A DNA stretch of 64,000 nt from Caenorhabditis remanei (lineage: Eukaryota; Nematoda; Chromadorea; Rhabditida; Rhabditidae). The translations under genes and the position numbers were made by a program. Below are positions 48,839 through 61,700 of this stretch, in pieces. Location of the stretch: positions 7,192,001-7,256,000 of the forward strand of contig NC_071331.1 in assembly GCF_010183535.1 (NCBI RefSeq), written 5' to 3'. The notes beneath the pieces were generated by a model. It saw only the letters and a program-made list of their open reading frames with translations. It had not been told where the DNA came from and did not search any database. Numbering within the stretch: the stretch's first letter is position 1; every line of letters begins with the position of its first letter.

Positions 48839-51800
48839 CGGCGAGCTCGTTCATGGAAGTTGGATCGTATGCGGTGTTTCTGATTGTGTTGGTTTATGGT
48901 AAGTGTTCTAGAAATCACGGGATAGTAAACACTGAAGCGATTTTAGCCTGACTCTTTGAAAACTAATTGTAACTGGAACTTTTTTTAGAATAGTTAGGCA
49001 GGTACAGAAATCTACCCGAATCAAAATCGTTGCGAATCAGAACTAGAAAATTGAGGTTGGACGGAGAATTCGAATTCGACGGATAACGAGAACATGATTT
49101 ACTATGAGAACCGGTTGTTAGGAGAGCCTCGGATTCGGATGTTGAGAGTGACCAATGACTCGTGTACTGTGATGAAGAGTTTCCAGAGGGAGATCAAAGA
49201 GTGTTTTGCGAATTATGAGGAGAAGTATGAGGATAAGACGAATGTGGCAGATGGCAGTGTTGATGCGTAAGTTTTTATTTTAAGTTTATATTTAACCAGA
49301 GATCAGAACATGGTTGGAAAACATTGCGTTAAATTCATGATACACTGAAACCGTAAAAATTTTCGCTATGTACACGCTACAGTAAGGCTTCCATTAGGAC
49401 CGGTTGGGATCGGTCCGACCACCGCTAGACCGCCGACCGAGGTCCGCATTTCTGAGTGAAGTGTTTACGTATTTATCGGCAGTTTAATTTTTTTTCACAA
49501 ATTTCAAAATAATCCGAAATTCAGTTTGTGAAAAGTGAGCTAACAATGCCTTCATAACATGATACCCTTCGAAAAATTTGACGAATTTCGAATGATTTTG
49601 GAAAATCGAAATATTAGACCTGTGCTCATCAAAGATTGGAAGTACTAACTCTGTTCAAAATATTTCTTTCTTTTTCGTTTTGGCAATTCTCGTCCTGAAA
49701 AATGTCAGTTTTTAGTCGTCGAATATGGCGCATGCAGACAGAAAAAAATTGCTTAGATTGGCGATCGGTTTGACCGGTCAAAACTGAACCGAATTTTAGC
49801 TTTACCCTACAGTCACCCATTCCTTCTTAGTTGACAGAATATCTATTTGAAAGATGACAAATTTAAAAATTTTTCACTGAAACAATAACTGTTTCAAAAT
49901 CGGTGAACCACAATTGATCGAAAAATTTCTCTCCAACTTAAACATACAGTAACCCCTCCTTTTCCTGCAGATACATCTACGCAACATCGAAAGAGCTCGA
50001 GAACTTCGACACTGTCGGTACGTTTTTTTTCTCTCGTCGAATTTGGCTTGAAAAGCAGTATTTTTGATCCAGAAGTCGTAATTTTGAGAAGTTTGAAAAA
50101 AGAAAAAGACGGGCATCGTTAAGAGAAAATTTCTGATCTTTTGGTCCAAATTCGAAGAAAATCGGTCCAGTAGGAAGGGCGGTAGGATCGGCGACAGACA
50201 AAAAAACATACAGCTGTTTGCGTTTGTTAATAGTAAAGATATTAGTATTATATGAAAACTATATGACAGCTTAAAAAAATTCTGCGGTACAATTGTGTTA
50301 GGCACCGCCCATTTATCACATTCCAAACGTTTCTTGAATATAATGGCTTGTTGGTCACGTACACAGGGCCATATTTAGTCCATACGAATTCAAATTCTAT
50401 TCCGCAAAATCGGGAGTCTAATAAAGCACATTTGCACACCAATTGTAAGACTGTCAATTTAATCGCCGCTCAGCCAAATCGCGTGTTTATAACGTGCACA
50501 AACAATAGTTAAACTTTTCGAATGAATCTAACTTTCCTTTCATTTTTCTCGCTATTTTCGGTTAAACCTCGCACAAAAATATAGAATTCATCAGAAAAAG
50601 AAAAACTACAAATTTTCAACACACAACAGTTTTTAGGAAAGATTTCTTGAGTTTCGCGAAAATTTTACTCAAGTTTTTGAAGCGCAGATGCTTCATATAG
50701 ACTCTTCTATTACCCTGTCCAGGTGTTTTGAATGTTGCAATGATGATTTTTTTTGGAAGAAAAAAATTCATTTTTCACTTTTACATATTTCAGAGCCAAA
50801 TACATATGTACATTAAAAAGAAAAAAGAAGAACTATTGTTGTGGACTTTGCGTTGTATAATGCAAACATCAATCTTTTTTGTGTTGTGAAGTAAGTTTGA
50901 CCGAACCATTGCTGAGTGAAAACGCATATTGAATTATGAAACCGATGAAACCGAAAAATGTTCAATTCCAGACTACTCTTCGAGCTCCCCGCATCTGGTG
51001 GTGTCATCACGACTCCCAAAATTATGACCTACAATCTGATGACCTGTCAAGCTTCCTCTGGTACCCGAATGATTGTTTTCGAAGGAATTTTCTGTGGATT
51101 CATTCTCTTTTTCATCTTCGAAGAGCTATTCGCCATCGCCCGCCACCGTCTTCATTACCTCACTCAATTCTGGAATCTGGTCGACGTAGCGTTGCTGGGA
51201 TTCTCAGTTGCCACTATCATCCTATCCATGAAACGTACAAAAACTGCAACGAATCGTGTCAACTCTGTCATAGAAAACGGTTTGACAAATGCTCCGTTCG
51301 ATGACGTCACTTCTGCGGAAAACGCGTATTTGAATATCAAAGCCTGCGCTATTTTCATCGCATGGGTCAAGGTGTTCAAGTTCATTTCCGTCAACAAGAC
51401 AATGTCTCAATTGTCATCTACACTGACCAGATCTGCAAAGGATATTGGAGGATTTGCTGTCATGTTTGCGGTGTTCTTCTTTGCTTTCGCTCAGTTTGGA
51501 TACTTGTGTTTTGGAACTCAGGTGAGAAATAAATATCATACTTGCAAACCGAGCTAAAATGGGCCGGTGTCGAACTTGCTCAAATCTTATGAGTTGAAAA
51601 ATATACCAAAATGTACATAGATGTCGACGAGTTCTACGGCTGTGGCTCAATACGGGCCGGATAGCTAGTCGTTAACATGCCGCAAACCGGGAAAAAGTGT
51701 CAAACGTGAAAAATGTCAAAAATGCAATTTTAGCCGACCCGCGGCACATCAAATAGCCGAATAGCCATCAGACCCGTTGTAATGGCTTTTTGATCATTTT

Positions 51801-52317
51801 CGCTTTTTAGCACTTTTTCCCGGCTGCGGCATGTTGACGAATAGCCAGCCGGCCCGTAGTTGGTCACGAATATAGAACTCGCCGGGATCTACATTTTGGT
51901 TTATTGTTCAGATCATATGTATGCGTTTTAAGCGAGTAACGCGCCGACCCGTTTTGGCCCTTTTTGGCCCGGTTCGCAAACATGATAATAATGTTTCAAG
52001 CGGGTTTTATGAAGGGTAAAGTTAATACATTATGTTCCTGCCCAATTATTAAAATTCCATTACAGATCGCTGACTACTCCAACCTCTACAACTCGGCCTT
52101 CGCTCTCCTCCGTCTTATCCTCGGAGACTTCAACTTCTCGGCTCTGGAAAACTGTAACCGATTCTTCGGTCCCGCGTTCTTCGTCGCCTACGTCTTCTTC
52201 GTGTCGTTTATTCTGCTCAACATGTTCTTGGCTATCATCAACGATTCGTATGTGGAAGTGAAGGCAGAGTTGGCTAGAAAGAAAGATGGAGAAGGAATTT
52301 TGGATTGGTTTATGAAT
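48806..52317 (+). pseudogene. pkd-2 copy B, rearranged
   Basis: Pieces in order: the end of exon 1 (48806-48900); an exon 3 fragment lacking its start (49057-49266); exon 4 beginning (about 49971-50020), then foreign DNA, then exon 4 end (about 50830-50890); intact exon 5 (50972-51521, 550 nt) and intact exon 6 (52066-52317, 252 nt). Exon 2 is missing and exons 7-9 are replaced from about 52390 by sequence like 19920-20130. The DNA inside exon 4 (50290-50830) is the repeat found in copy A intron 1. It cannot encode PKD-2. The two open exons still specify the pore region with few changes. Confidence 0.9.
49385..49800. repeat. GGTCGG-family element in copy B
   Basis: Left end CTTCCATTAGGACCGGTTGG and right part GTCGTCGAATATGGCGCATG with ACTGAACCGAATTTTAG match the intronic protease elements, without long GGTCGG expansion. 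Confidence 0.65.
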
Positions 52318-53213
52318 GTGAGTAAGCATATTTGTCAGTCAGAATCCAACAGTGGTGAAACAATTTCCAGCTTCTTCTAACTATACAATAAAACAGTGTT
52401 CTTAGTTTTAACACATGTTTCAGGAACTTTATGAAACACAAATTTTCGTTTGAAGAAATCTGAAGACCTGTGCAAACAAAAATACTGTTTCACATAACTA
52501 AAGGAGGAGTAGTCCTCTTTTGTGTTCTTGATGTTTTGTGTTTTGTTCATCTGTCCACTCCAATTCTCTCAGAATTCAGACTGAAGCGTAGGTAATACTA
52601 ATCCCAATTTCTTTTTTGCTGACTAGCGTCCCCCGCCTGCCGGCGGGCTCCGCTAGGTGGCGCGGTGCCAAGCAAGCTTTGAATTTTTGTTCTACCACCA
52701 TTTTGAAGCAAGTTATGATATTCACTTCTTAAAAAACGGCTCATAACTTTTTATGACGTGGACCAATCCAGAAACGGACAACACGTTTGGAATCCTCTAT
52801 TTTTTTCTCAATCCGATGATATCAAAAAATCCTTCACATCTTCACTTTTTAGAAAACGATTGATAACTTTTTATGACGTGGATCAATCCAGAAATGGACC
52901 ACACGTTTGGAACTCTCAATTTTTTCTCAATCCGATGATATCAAAAAATCCTTCACATCTTCACTTTTTAGAAAACGGCTCATAACTTTTAGCTGATTTT
53001 TTCCATGTTTCTTAGTATTTACGATTAAGGTTCTCACAAACGATATCGAATTCATCAAAAATGGGAAACATACAAAATTTCAACACACTAAAAACATTGC
53101 TGAATTGCGTAACTAAACAAATCTGCTATGTATTTGAAACAGCATAGTTTTTTGAAAATCTTCTTTACGAAAAAATGAAACATTTTTCCACGAGAACGAT
53201 ATTTATTTTCCAG
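52318..53213. repeat. Spacer between pkd-2 copies B and C with a ~117-bp tandem repeat
   Basis: 52400-52620 copies the 19920-20130 region, including the pkd-2 stop remnant AAGGAGGAGTAGTCC. At 52719-52990 about 2.3 copies of a unit repeat (ACGGCTCATAACTTTTTATG, AATCCGATGATATCAAAAAA). 53030-53213 matches the end of intron 1 of copy A. Confidence 0.7.
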
Positions 53214-56200
53214 TTGCCTTCGCCCAAAATAGCATCCAATCTTACTATTACACCAAAGTCATGAGCAATCTTTTCGTCTCCGCCTCTGGCGCCAACGGAG
53301 CCCCAGCCTTCGGATCTTGCACCTCCATGGATAATATCTGGGATGTGAGTGGGGGTTTTCTGTTTCATATATTTGATTTCCGCAGCTATTTAAAATTACA
53401 TTAGAATAGTCACAAACTTACGTTTTCAGTGGTTCTCCCAAGTCCTGATCCCCGGTATCTATTGGACGGAGAATTCGAATTCGACGGATAACGAGAACAT
53501 GATTTACTATGAGAACCGGTTGTTAGGAGAGCCTCGGATTCGGATGTTGAGAGTGACCAATGACTCGTGTACTGTGATGAAGAGTTTCCAGAGGGAGATC
53601 AAAGAGTGTTTTGCGAATTATGAGGAGAAGTATGAGGACAAGACAAATGTGGCAGATGGCAGTGTTGATGCGTAAGTTAATTAGTGCAAAGATGTACCAT
53701 GGTTGGAAAACTTTGCGTTTTTTTTAATGTTACACTGAAACAGTAACAATTTCAAATATGTACAACCTACAGTTACGTTTCCATTCGGTAAGGTCGCACA
53801 GAGTCATTTTTGTCCATATGAATTCTAATTATTTTCTCGCGAAACCGATAGTCTAATGAAGCGGCAGGTTGCCAATTGAGTCGACGCTCAACCATAATGC
53901 GGGATTTATAACGTGGCCGACCATGTCGAACGATAGGGTGTTCATTTTTTCGAAAGAAGCTGACTTTTTCTAATTTTCTCGTTTCTTTTCGGCTTAATCT
54001 CGCCCAAAAATATCGAATTCATCAAAAGTAGGAAAAATACAAATTTTCAACACACACAAAATTTTTTTTGGATTTCTTATTTGAATCTCGCGCTAACTTT
54101 ATGCAAATTTTTCTGGAGCGCAGTTGTTTCATATGTGCTTTCTCTGACCCCGCGGGTCGGGATCGGTCCGACCTCCGGCCGACCGCCGACCGAGGTCCCT
54201 ATTTGTGCGTAATTGTTCATTTTTGTCCTTCTCGACCGGAAAAATGTCAGTCTTTAGCCGGTTTCTATTTCAAAAATTGTCGTCGAATATGGCGCATGCA
54301 GACAGAAGAAATTGCGTAGGGTGGCGAACGGTCACGTCGATCAAGAATTGAACAAAATGGAAGCCTTAGCTGGAATTTCATGTACATATAAATACTAATA
54401 CACTCGGAAATTTAAAAAATGTTTCACTGAAACAGTAACTGTTTCAAAATCGGTGAATCACAATTGGTCATCGACTTTTTCTCCAACTGAAACTTACCGT
54501 AACCCCATTCCTTCCTGCAGATACATCTACGCCACATCCAAAGAACTCGAAAACTTCGACACTGTTGGTACTATCTCTACCTACGGAGGTGGTGGATTCG
54601 TTCAACGTCTCCCGGTATCTGGATCCACTGAAGCTCAGTCAGCGATTGCCACGTTGAAAGCTAATCGATGGATTGATCGAGGAACAAGAGCTATTGTTGT
54701 GGACTTTGCGTTGTATAATGCAAACATCAATCTTTTTTGTGTTGTGAAGTAAGTTATCTATCATTCATGAAAATGATTGTTGAGTAAAAATAATTAAAAG
54801 ATTATTGAATTATGAAGCCAATGAAACTGAAACATTTTCAATTCCAGACTACTCTTCGAGCTCCCCGCATCTGGTGGTGTTATCACGACTCCTAAAATCA
54901 TGACCTACAATCTGATGACCTATCAAGCTTCCTCTGGTACCCGAATGATAGTTTTCGAAGGGATCTTCTGTGGATTCATTCTCTTTTTCATCTTCGAAGA
55001 GCTCTTCGCCATCGCCCGCCACCGTCTTCACTACCTCACTCAATTCTGGAATCTGGTCGACGTAGCGTTGCTGGGATTCTCAGTTGCCACTATCATCCTA
55101 TCCATGAAGCGTACAAAAACTGCAACGAATCGTGTCAACTCTGTCATAGAAAACGGGTTGACAAATGCTCCGTTTGATGACGTCACTTCTGCGGAGAACG
55201 CGTACTTGAATATCAAAGCCTGCGCGATTTTCATTGCATGGGTCAAGGTGTTCAAGTTCATTTCCGTGAACAAGACAATGTCTCAATTGTCATCAACACT
55301 GACCAGATCTGCAAAGGATATCGGAGGATTTGCAGTCATGTTTGCTGTGTTCTTCTTTGCATTCGCTCAGTTTGGATACTTGTGCTTCGGAACACAGGTG
55401 AGAAATATAACACCAGGCCGAAACGGGCCAAAACGGGCCAAAACGGCGCGTAACTCGCTCAAATCGCAATCTTATGAGCTAAAAAGTATACCAAAATGTA
55501 GATCTCGGCGATTTCTATATCCGTGACCTTCTACAGACCGACTGGTGAGTCTTTAACTTGCCAAAAGCCAGGAAAATAGTCAATAGGTCATTCCAGCCCA
55601 GCCCACGGCACATTAACAAATAGCGATCCGGTCCGCAGTAGGTCACAGTTATAGAACTCCCCGAGATCTACATTTTGGTATATTTTTTAGCTCATAAGAT
55701 TCCGATTTGAGGGAGATACGCGCCGTCCCGGTTTGCAAGTATGATAATAATGTTTCTAGCAGGATAATAGTCTTTAGTAGAATCATTCTGTTTTGTTACC
55801 ATACTAATAACTATAACTCCCATTTCAGATCGCCGACTACTCCAACCTCTACAACTCGGCGTTCGCTCTCCTCCGTCTTATCCTCGGAGACTTCAACTTC
55901 TCCGCACTGGAAAACTGTAACAGATTCTTCGGTCCCGCCTTCTTCGTCGCCTACGTCTTCTTCGTCTCGTTCATTCTGCTCAACATGTTCTTGGCTATTA
56001 TCAACGATTCGTATGTGGAAGTGAAGGCAGAGTTGGCTAGAAAGAAGGATGGAGAAGGAATATTGGATTGGTTTATGAATGTGAGTAAGCATATTTATCA
56101 GTCAGAATCCATCAGTGATGAAACAATTTCCAGCTTCTTCTGACTATTCAATAAAACAGTATCCAAATTTTTCATTATCCAAATAAATTCCAGAAAGTCC

Positions 56201-56970
56201 GAGGTCTAACGAAACGAGGAAAACGTCCGGATGCCCCTGGAGAGGACGCCACTTATGAGGACTACAAGATCATGTTGTATCGTGCAGGATACGCTGAGAA
56301 AGATATCAATGAAGCATTCACTCGATTCAATGTGACCACTATGACCGAACATATTCCGGAGAAAATGGCGGAGGATATTGCTGATGAAGTGGCGAGAGTG
56401 ACGGAGCAGAAGAGGAATTATATGGAGAATCACAGGGATTATGCGAAGTAAGGGAATGGGTTAGAGGGTTGTCAATAGGAATAGAATTACAACTGAGCAA
56501 TTTTTATTTGTTAGATGTTTAAAAAATGTTATGAAGCAGAAGTTTTCTTTTTGAGAAATATTAAGACCTGTGCAAACTAAAATTCTGTTTCACAAAACTG
56601 ATAATCTTTGAATTTTCTTTGACAATCAATGGTCCGAATTTTCTGATTCATTTCAGCTTGAACCGTCGTGTCGACCAAATGCAAGAATCCGTGTTCAGTA
56701 TTGTTGATCGCATCGAAAATGTGAATGCTACCCTTCAAACCATCGAGAAACAAAGAATTCAACAACAGGATGGAGGAAATTTGATGGATTTGAGTGTAAG
56801 TTTCAGAAAATTTTCCCGTTCCAAAATGTTCTCTCAAGGATTTTTTCATAGATTATCTCATGAGATTATTAATAAAACCTTTCCAGGCCCTTCTGACCAG
56901 CCAAGTCCGTAACCGTGAATCCGCCCGTCGTCAAACCATCACCTCAATCGCCGATAAGAAGGAGGAGTAG
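53214..56970 (+). pseudogene. pkd-2 copy C, exons 2-9 intact, exon 1 absent
   Basis: Exons 53214-53344, 53430-53671, 54521-54748, 54848-55397, 55829-56080, 56194-56447, 56657-56795 and 56887-56970 have exactly the lengths and phases of copy A exons 2-9 and no stop before TAG. No exon 1 is visible upstream; the nearest exon 1 sequence is the fragment in copy B at 48806-48900. The missing part encodes the N-terminus and most of TM1, so a normal channel cannot start here. Intron 5 is nearly identical to copy A, indicating a recent event. I call it a pseudogene because the start is missing; an unseen alternative first exon remains possible. Confidence 0.88.
54150..54345. repeat. GGTCGG-family element in copy C intron 3
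   Basis: GGGATCGGTCCGACCTCCGG, TGTCGTCGAATATGGCGCAT and GAAATTGCGTAGGGTGGCGA align with the protease-intron elements. It follows directly on the dispersed repeat shared with copy A intron 1. Confidence 0.65.
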
Positions 56971-57529
56971 TCCTCTTTCGTGTTCTTAATCAAGTTTTTA
57001 TGGTCATTTTGACTAGAAAATGTATTACATCTGTCATTTTTCTGTTTTTCTAGTTCCTCTGACCTCAATAAAGCTGATTACTTGTTAGTTTTGGGACATG
57101 ATGGCTATGGTTTTCAAAGCGAATGTAATCGCAAATAATAATGGATAGATTTTTTTCTATCACGCGCAGGTTCCCGTCGAAACAGTAAAGATTTGAAAAA
57201 TTCGTTTTTGAGAACAAGAAAAAATAATACCAATGCTAGCTTTTCCTTTTTGCAAAAAATGATTCGCTTGTATAACAATCACCAAAATCAAATAAACCGG
57301 AATAAAAAATTATTGAAACAGGAAATCAGTGTGAAATTCAATAAAATGTGTTTCAAACTGGTTGGAAATAATTGAGAATTGGAAAATACAATTATTGAGT
57401 TAATCCTGTTTACATTTTTTCAAATTAACATTGCATAAAAACATTAAAGATTTCGAAACAACAATCAATAGAATTACATCTTCAGCCATAAAAATAAAAG
57501 TTTCGAAGCAGAAAATTATTCATTTCCAG
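56971..57529. other. 3' region of pkd-2 copy C and intergenic DNA
   Basis: Carries the copied 3' UTR with CAATAAAGCTGATTACT near 57066, then sequence similar to 21240-21560 downstream of set D1. No gene. Confidence 0.65.
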
Positions 57530-57770
57530 GCTGCCACGATCGCCACATCTCGTGTGCCTACTGGCGTGGCCAAAATTCTGCACTCGTCGTCGTCAATGGA
57601 TGGCTGAAAACTGTCAAGCCTCTTGTGGATCGTGTAACATGAATGAGGCTCAACTCTGTGCTTCAGTCGCCCGACAATCCAGAAGAGTCAGAAGAGATAC
57701 AAAGTTTTGGCTCACGGAGCCCGAGTCAGATGACGCTGTGGATGATTTCATACTGGGTTATGGAAGATAA
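57530..57770 (+). pseudogene. ShKT-domain (six-cysteine) secreted-protein exon, frameshifted
   Basis: The exon follows acceptor CATTTCCAG at 57529. The second half of an ShKT domain is clear ([13 protein letters not shown], about 57596-57637), followed by a basic KEX2-like RRVRRD stretch and an acidic tail ending at TAA 57768. The first half of the domain (cysteines and DRH near 57533-57560) lies in a different frame, so one base appears lost near 57570. No signal peptide or upstream exon is visible. ShKT domains are common in secreted worm enzymes and cuticle proteins; no specific role can be given. Confidence 0.6.
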
Positions 57771-58726
57771 TCTCTTCCGCCTTAAACTTATCAAAAAGTC
57801 TCCCACCCTTACGCTTCTCCATGATTTCTCATGATATACTGTCATTGATTTTTTGAATTTTCCGATTGTAAATTTACCCACATTCTCCCCCCTACGTGTC
57901 CATGAATTTCCCTTCTATTTTGCGTCAAAATTCGGTTTTGATATAAATTGTAGTGACTTTCTCTCAAATATTCGTTTCTTACATTTTGTCTGTAAAACTA
58001 AGACTTACTACTAATTCTTCGTGAGTCGGTAGTTCGTTTTACTATTCTAGTCACAAGCCCACTTTCAATTAAGTATCAAATTACCCAACTATTCTTAGTC
58101 CTTTTTTAGTTACTGTCATACAAAACTTACGTTTTCCCTGACCCCTATTATTATACTGACCCCAAATAGTCTGGTTGCACCAGACCCAATTCCCACTGTT
58201 ATAGATCGAGTAAATAGCAGATGTCTTTCTCCAACGTAGACATGTCAACTAATTTACACATTGTCTCTCTTGGTATATTGTTTTGGGCACGTTTCTTCAC
58301 GTATTACCATCTGCCTTTTTATCTCTTTGAGAAATCTGTCCGAACGGATGACTTTGGGGGAAACTTGGAACCTTGAACGGTAGGATAAGAGGGCCCACCT
58401 GTCCTTCCGCCCTAGATGACTATCGTCTCCTGTCACCCAACTTCACTTTCGTTTGAATATTCACGTTTTTTTTGACCTCAACAACCTCTTTCCTCCTTTT
58501 TCCATGCCCTTTCCCAAGACAACATAAACTAGATAGTCACTTGCCTATTGTCTCATTACTGTTAACACAAACCACCTGCTCACTTATCTCCATGGGAAAT
58601 CACTTATCCTATTAGACCAACAGATGACTGTTTCCTACTAGACTCCGCCCACTAGCCCCCAGTCTCCTCATCATCATCTTCTTGGCTCAGTCGTCCACCA
58701 TCTTTCCGTACTGGATGGTGACTCTT
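57771..58726. other. Pyrimidine-rich unique-looking DNA, no gene recognised
   Basis: After the ShKT exon the plus strand is rich in C and T (CATTCTCCCCCCTACGTG; CAACCTCTTTCCTCC). No repeats shared with the rest of the window and no supported frame. Confidence 0.5.
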
Positions 58727-58921
58727 CTATCTTCTCTTTTTGGCCATCTTTGAAATATCCACATAACCTTTTTCAGTGGTAAACCACAGCGCATGAAGAG
58801 CAACAGTCGTGATAGATAAGGAACGGTCGAGTGCAACAAACGGTGGACAAGAAAGCAATGGATCGAGACGAATCAAATGACCATCAATTTGATATACGTA
58901 AGTTATAAATCCCAGAATCAA
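58727..58921 (-). CDS. Unidentified terminal-exon-like open frame, minus strand
   Basis: About 60 codons, open, with non-repetitive composition: YQIDGHLIRLDPLLSCPPFV then ALDRSLSITTVALHALWFTT, ending KMAKKRR and a stop at 58727-58729. It would be the last exon of a minus-strand gene entering from the right, but the sequence to its right is a tandem array, so the gene is truncated or this is chance. I do not recognise the protein. Confidence 0.25.
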   Translation of the reverse strand: MILGFITYVYQIDGHLIRLDPLLSCPPFVALDRSLSITTVALHALWFTTEKGYVDISKMAKKRR

Positions 58922-60663
58922 GATACTTTATCGCTCTTAACTTTGACCTCCCCCACCATTCTTATCTGTGTCGGTACCGGATAGACTCGTCGATCAGAGG
59001 ATGTAGTAGTCTATAATACCCGGGCTGAAGGTAACTTCAGTAGACGCGGGTTTGAATCCTCCCGGGTTAGAAATCAACAAAATTAAAATTAAAATTCCTA
59101 AAAACAGGACTTTTTTAATTTAGAAATCAATAAAATTATAATTAAAATTCCTAAAAATAGGACTTTTTTAATCTAGAAATCGATAAAATTATTACTGAAA
59201 TTCCAAAAAACAGGACTTTTTAAACCTAGAAATCAATAAAATTATTATTGAAATTCCAAAAAAAAAGGGTACTTTTTATGATATTAACTTCCCCCACCAT
59301 TCTTATCTGTGTCGGTACCGGATAGACTCGTCGATCAGAGGATGTAGTAGTCTATAATAATCGGGCTGAAGATTACTTCAGTAGACGCGGGTTTGAATCC
59401 TCCCGGGTTAGAAATCAACAAAATTATAATTAAAATTCCTAAAAACAGAACTTTTTTTATTTAGAAATCAACAAAATTATAATTAAAATTCCTAAAAATA
59501 GGACTTTTTTAATTTAGAAATCAACAAAATTATTATTGAAATTCCTAAAAACAGGACTTTTTTTATTTAGAAATCAATAAAATTATTATTGAAATTCCAA
59601 AAAAAAGGGTACTTTTTATGAAATTAACTTCCCCCACCATTCTTATCTGTGTCGGTACCGGATAGACTCGTCGATCAGAGGATGTAGTAGTCTATAATAA
59701 TCGGGCTGAAGATTACTTCAGTAGACGCGGGTTTGAATCCTCCCGGGTTAGAAATCAACAAAATTATGATTAAAATTCCTAAAAACAGGACTTTTTTAAT
59801 TTAGAAATCAATAAAATTATAATTAAAATTCCTAAAAACAGGACTTTTTTAATTTAGAAATCAATAAAATTATTATTGAAATTCCAAAAAACAGGGTACT
59901 TTTTATGAAATTAACTTCCCCCACCATTCTTATCTGTGTCGGTACCGGATAGACTCGTCGATCAGAGGATGTAGTAGTCTATAATACCTGGGCTGAAGAT
60001 TACTTCAGTAGACGCGGGTTTGAATCCTCTCGGGTTAGAAATCAACAAAATTATGATTAAAATTCCTAAAAATAGGACTTTTTTAATTTAGAAATCAATA
60101 AAATTATAATTGAAATTCCTAAAAACAGGGTACTTTTTATGAAATTAACTTCCCCCACCATTCTTATCTGTGTCGGTACCGGATAGACTCGTCGATCAGA
60201 GGATGTAGTAGTCTATAATAATCGGGCTGAAGGTAACTTCAGTAGACGCGGGTTTGAATCCTCCCGGGTTAGAAATCAATAAAATTATAATTAAAATTTC
60301 TAAAAACAGGACTTTTTTAATTTAGAAATCAACAAAATTATGATTAAAATTCCTAAAAACAGGACTTTTTTAATTTAGAAATCAATAAAATTATAATTAA
60401 AATTCCTAAAAACAGGACTTTTTTAATTTAGAAATCAATAAAATTATGATTAAAATTCCTAAAAATAGGACTTTTTTAATTTAGAAATCAATAAAATTAT
60501 AATTGAAATTCCTAAAAACAGGACTTTTTAAACCTAGAAATCAATAAAATTATTATTGAAATTCCAAAAAACAGGGTACTTTTTATGAAATTAACTTCCC
60601 CCACCATTCTTATCTGTGTCGGTACCGGATAGACTCGTCGATCAGAGGATGTAGTAGTCTATA

Positions 60664-61477
60664 CTCAGGTATTTTTGGGCAAGGGTTGGGCAGCGAAACT
60701 TTCGATTGGGCCATGTGGCCCGTGAATAGGGCACAGTGCCCGCAAAAAGGGCGACATGGCCCAGTGGGCCCTAGTTTGGGCGCAGGTTGGGCCACAGGTT
60801 GAGAGTTAGGAAATACTTGGTGGATGTGGGCACAGGTTGGGCGCTTGGTGAGGATGAATGGGCGCAGCATGGGCACGGAGTGGGCACAAGTTGAGAAATC
60901 GCGCTCTACTGCGCACTCTGATTTTTCGCCACGATTTTTCTTATTTATTTCGTTTCTTTTCCAATTTTATCGTCCTTTTATATAATTCTACTTATTTCGC
61001 ACAGAAAATGAAACAAATCTAAACTCGACTTAACAGGTAAGAAAGTATTTTTTATTTGTTTTTGTTTACTTTTGGTGAAATTTCAGCTGAACAAAAAATG
61101 ATTTCAACAACACAAGAATCATCGCCAACTACGCTCTCCAGCTGCTCATTTTCTTCTATCTTTAATTTTTTGCATTTACTCTGAATTTTTTGTTGTAATT
61201 TGTATATTTGTAGTTTTCACGAAAAATTATTTCCTTTTCCTGTATCCCTATGTTCCATCTTCTAGTTTGACCAATTTCAGCTTATCCTATTACTTTCCAT
61301 AATTATTGAAATAATTGTTTTGTGTTTGAATTTGACAAATAAATAGTAGAAAAGTACAAAAATGTGTAATCTTGTTAATTATTGTGATTAATGGGAAAGA
61401 GAAAAGGGAGCTGAATGCTGCGCGTTGAACCGAATTTCGGCACTTTGCCCACGAAATGGGCCATGTGGCCCAGAATA
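60664..61477. mobile_element. Insertion-like block with GGGC repeats interrupting the array
   Basis: The core at 60595 breaks at 60663. The block contains many TTGGGC/GGGCAC units; GGGCCATGTGGCCC occurs at about 60707 and again near 61459, so they mark both sides. The interior is AT-rich with no protein. Exact ends and class are unclear. Confidence 0.4.
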
Positions 61478-61700
61478 CAGTGCGCGTCATAAGTTTATGC
61501 CACCCCCCAAATTAGGGGTTTCTGCGAAAACAAAACATTCTCGAGAAAAACCAGTTATACCATTAAATTCAGCGCCTAAAAAAACCTAGATGACCAAATT
61601 TTCAGACATTCACCTCCAATAATACGGCTCCACCATCAAAAAATCACTTTTTAGGCCGCGTCAAAAGTTTATGCCACTTCCCAAAAAATGGGTCGACTTC
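61478..61700 (+). mobile_element. Solo end of a Tc1/mariner-type element
   Basis: CAGTGCGCGTCATAAGTTTA follows a TA (61476-61477) and continues with GCCACCCCCCAAATTAGGGG. A second related stretch GGCCGCGTCAAAAGTTTATG lies near 61655. The end resembles that of the element at 44303 (CAGTGCGCGTCATAA), but no matching right end is present. Confidence 0.55.

Noticed and set aside
58949..60663. CRISPR-like array
   Set aside because: Repeats are about 120 bp with AT-rich repetitive spacers in a nematode genome; this is a satellite-type array.
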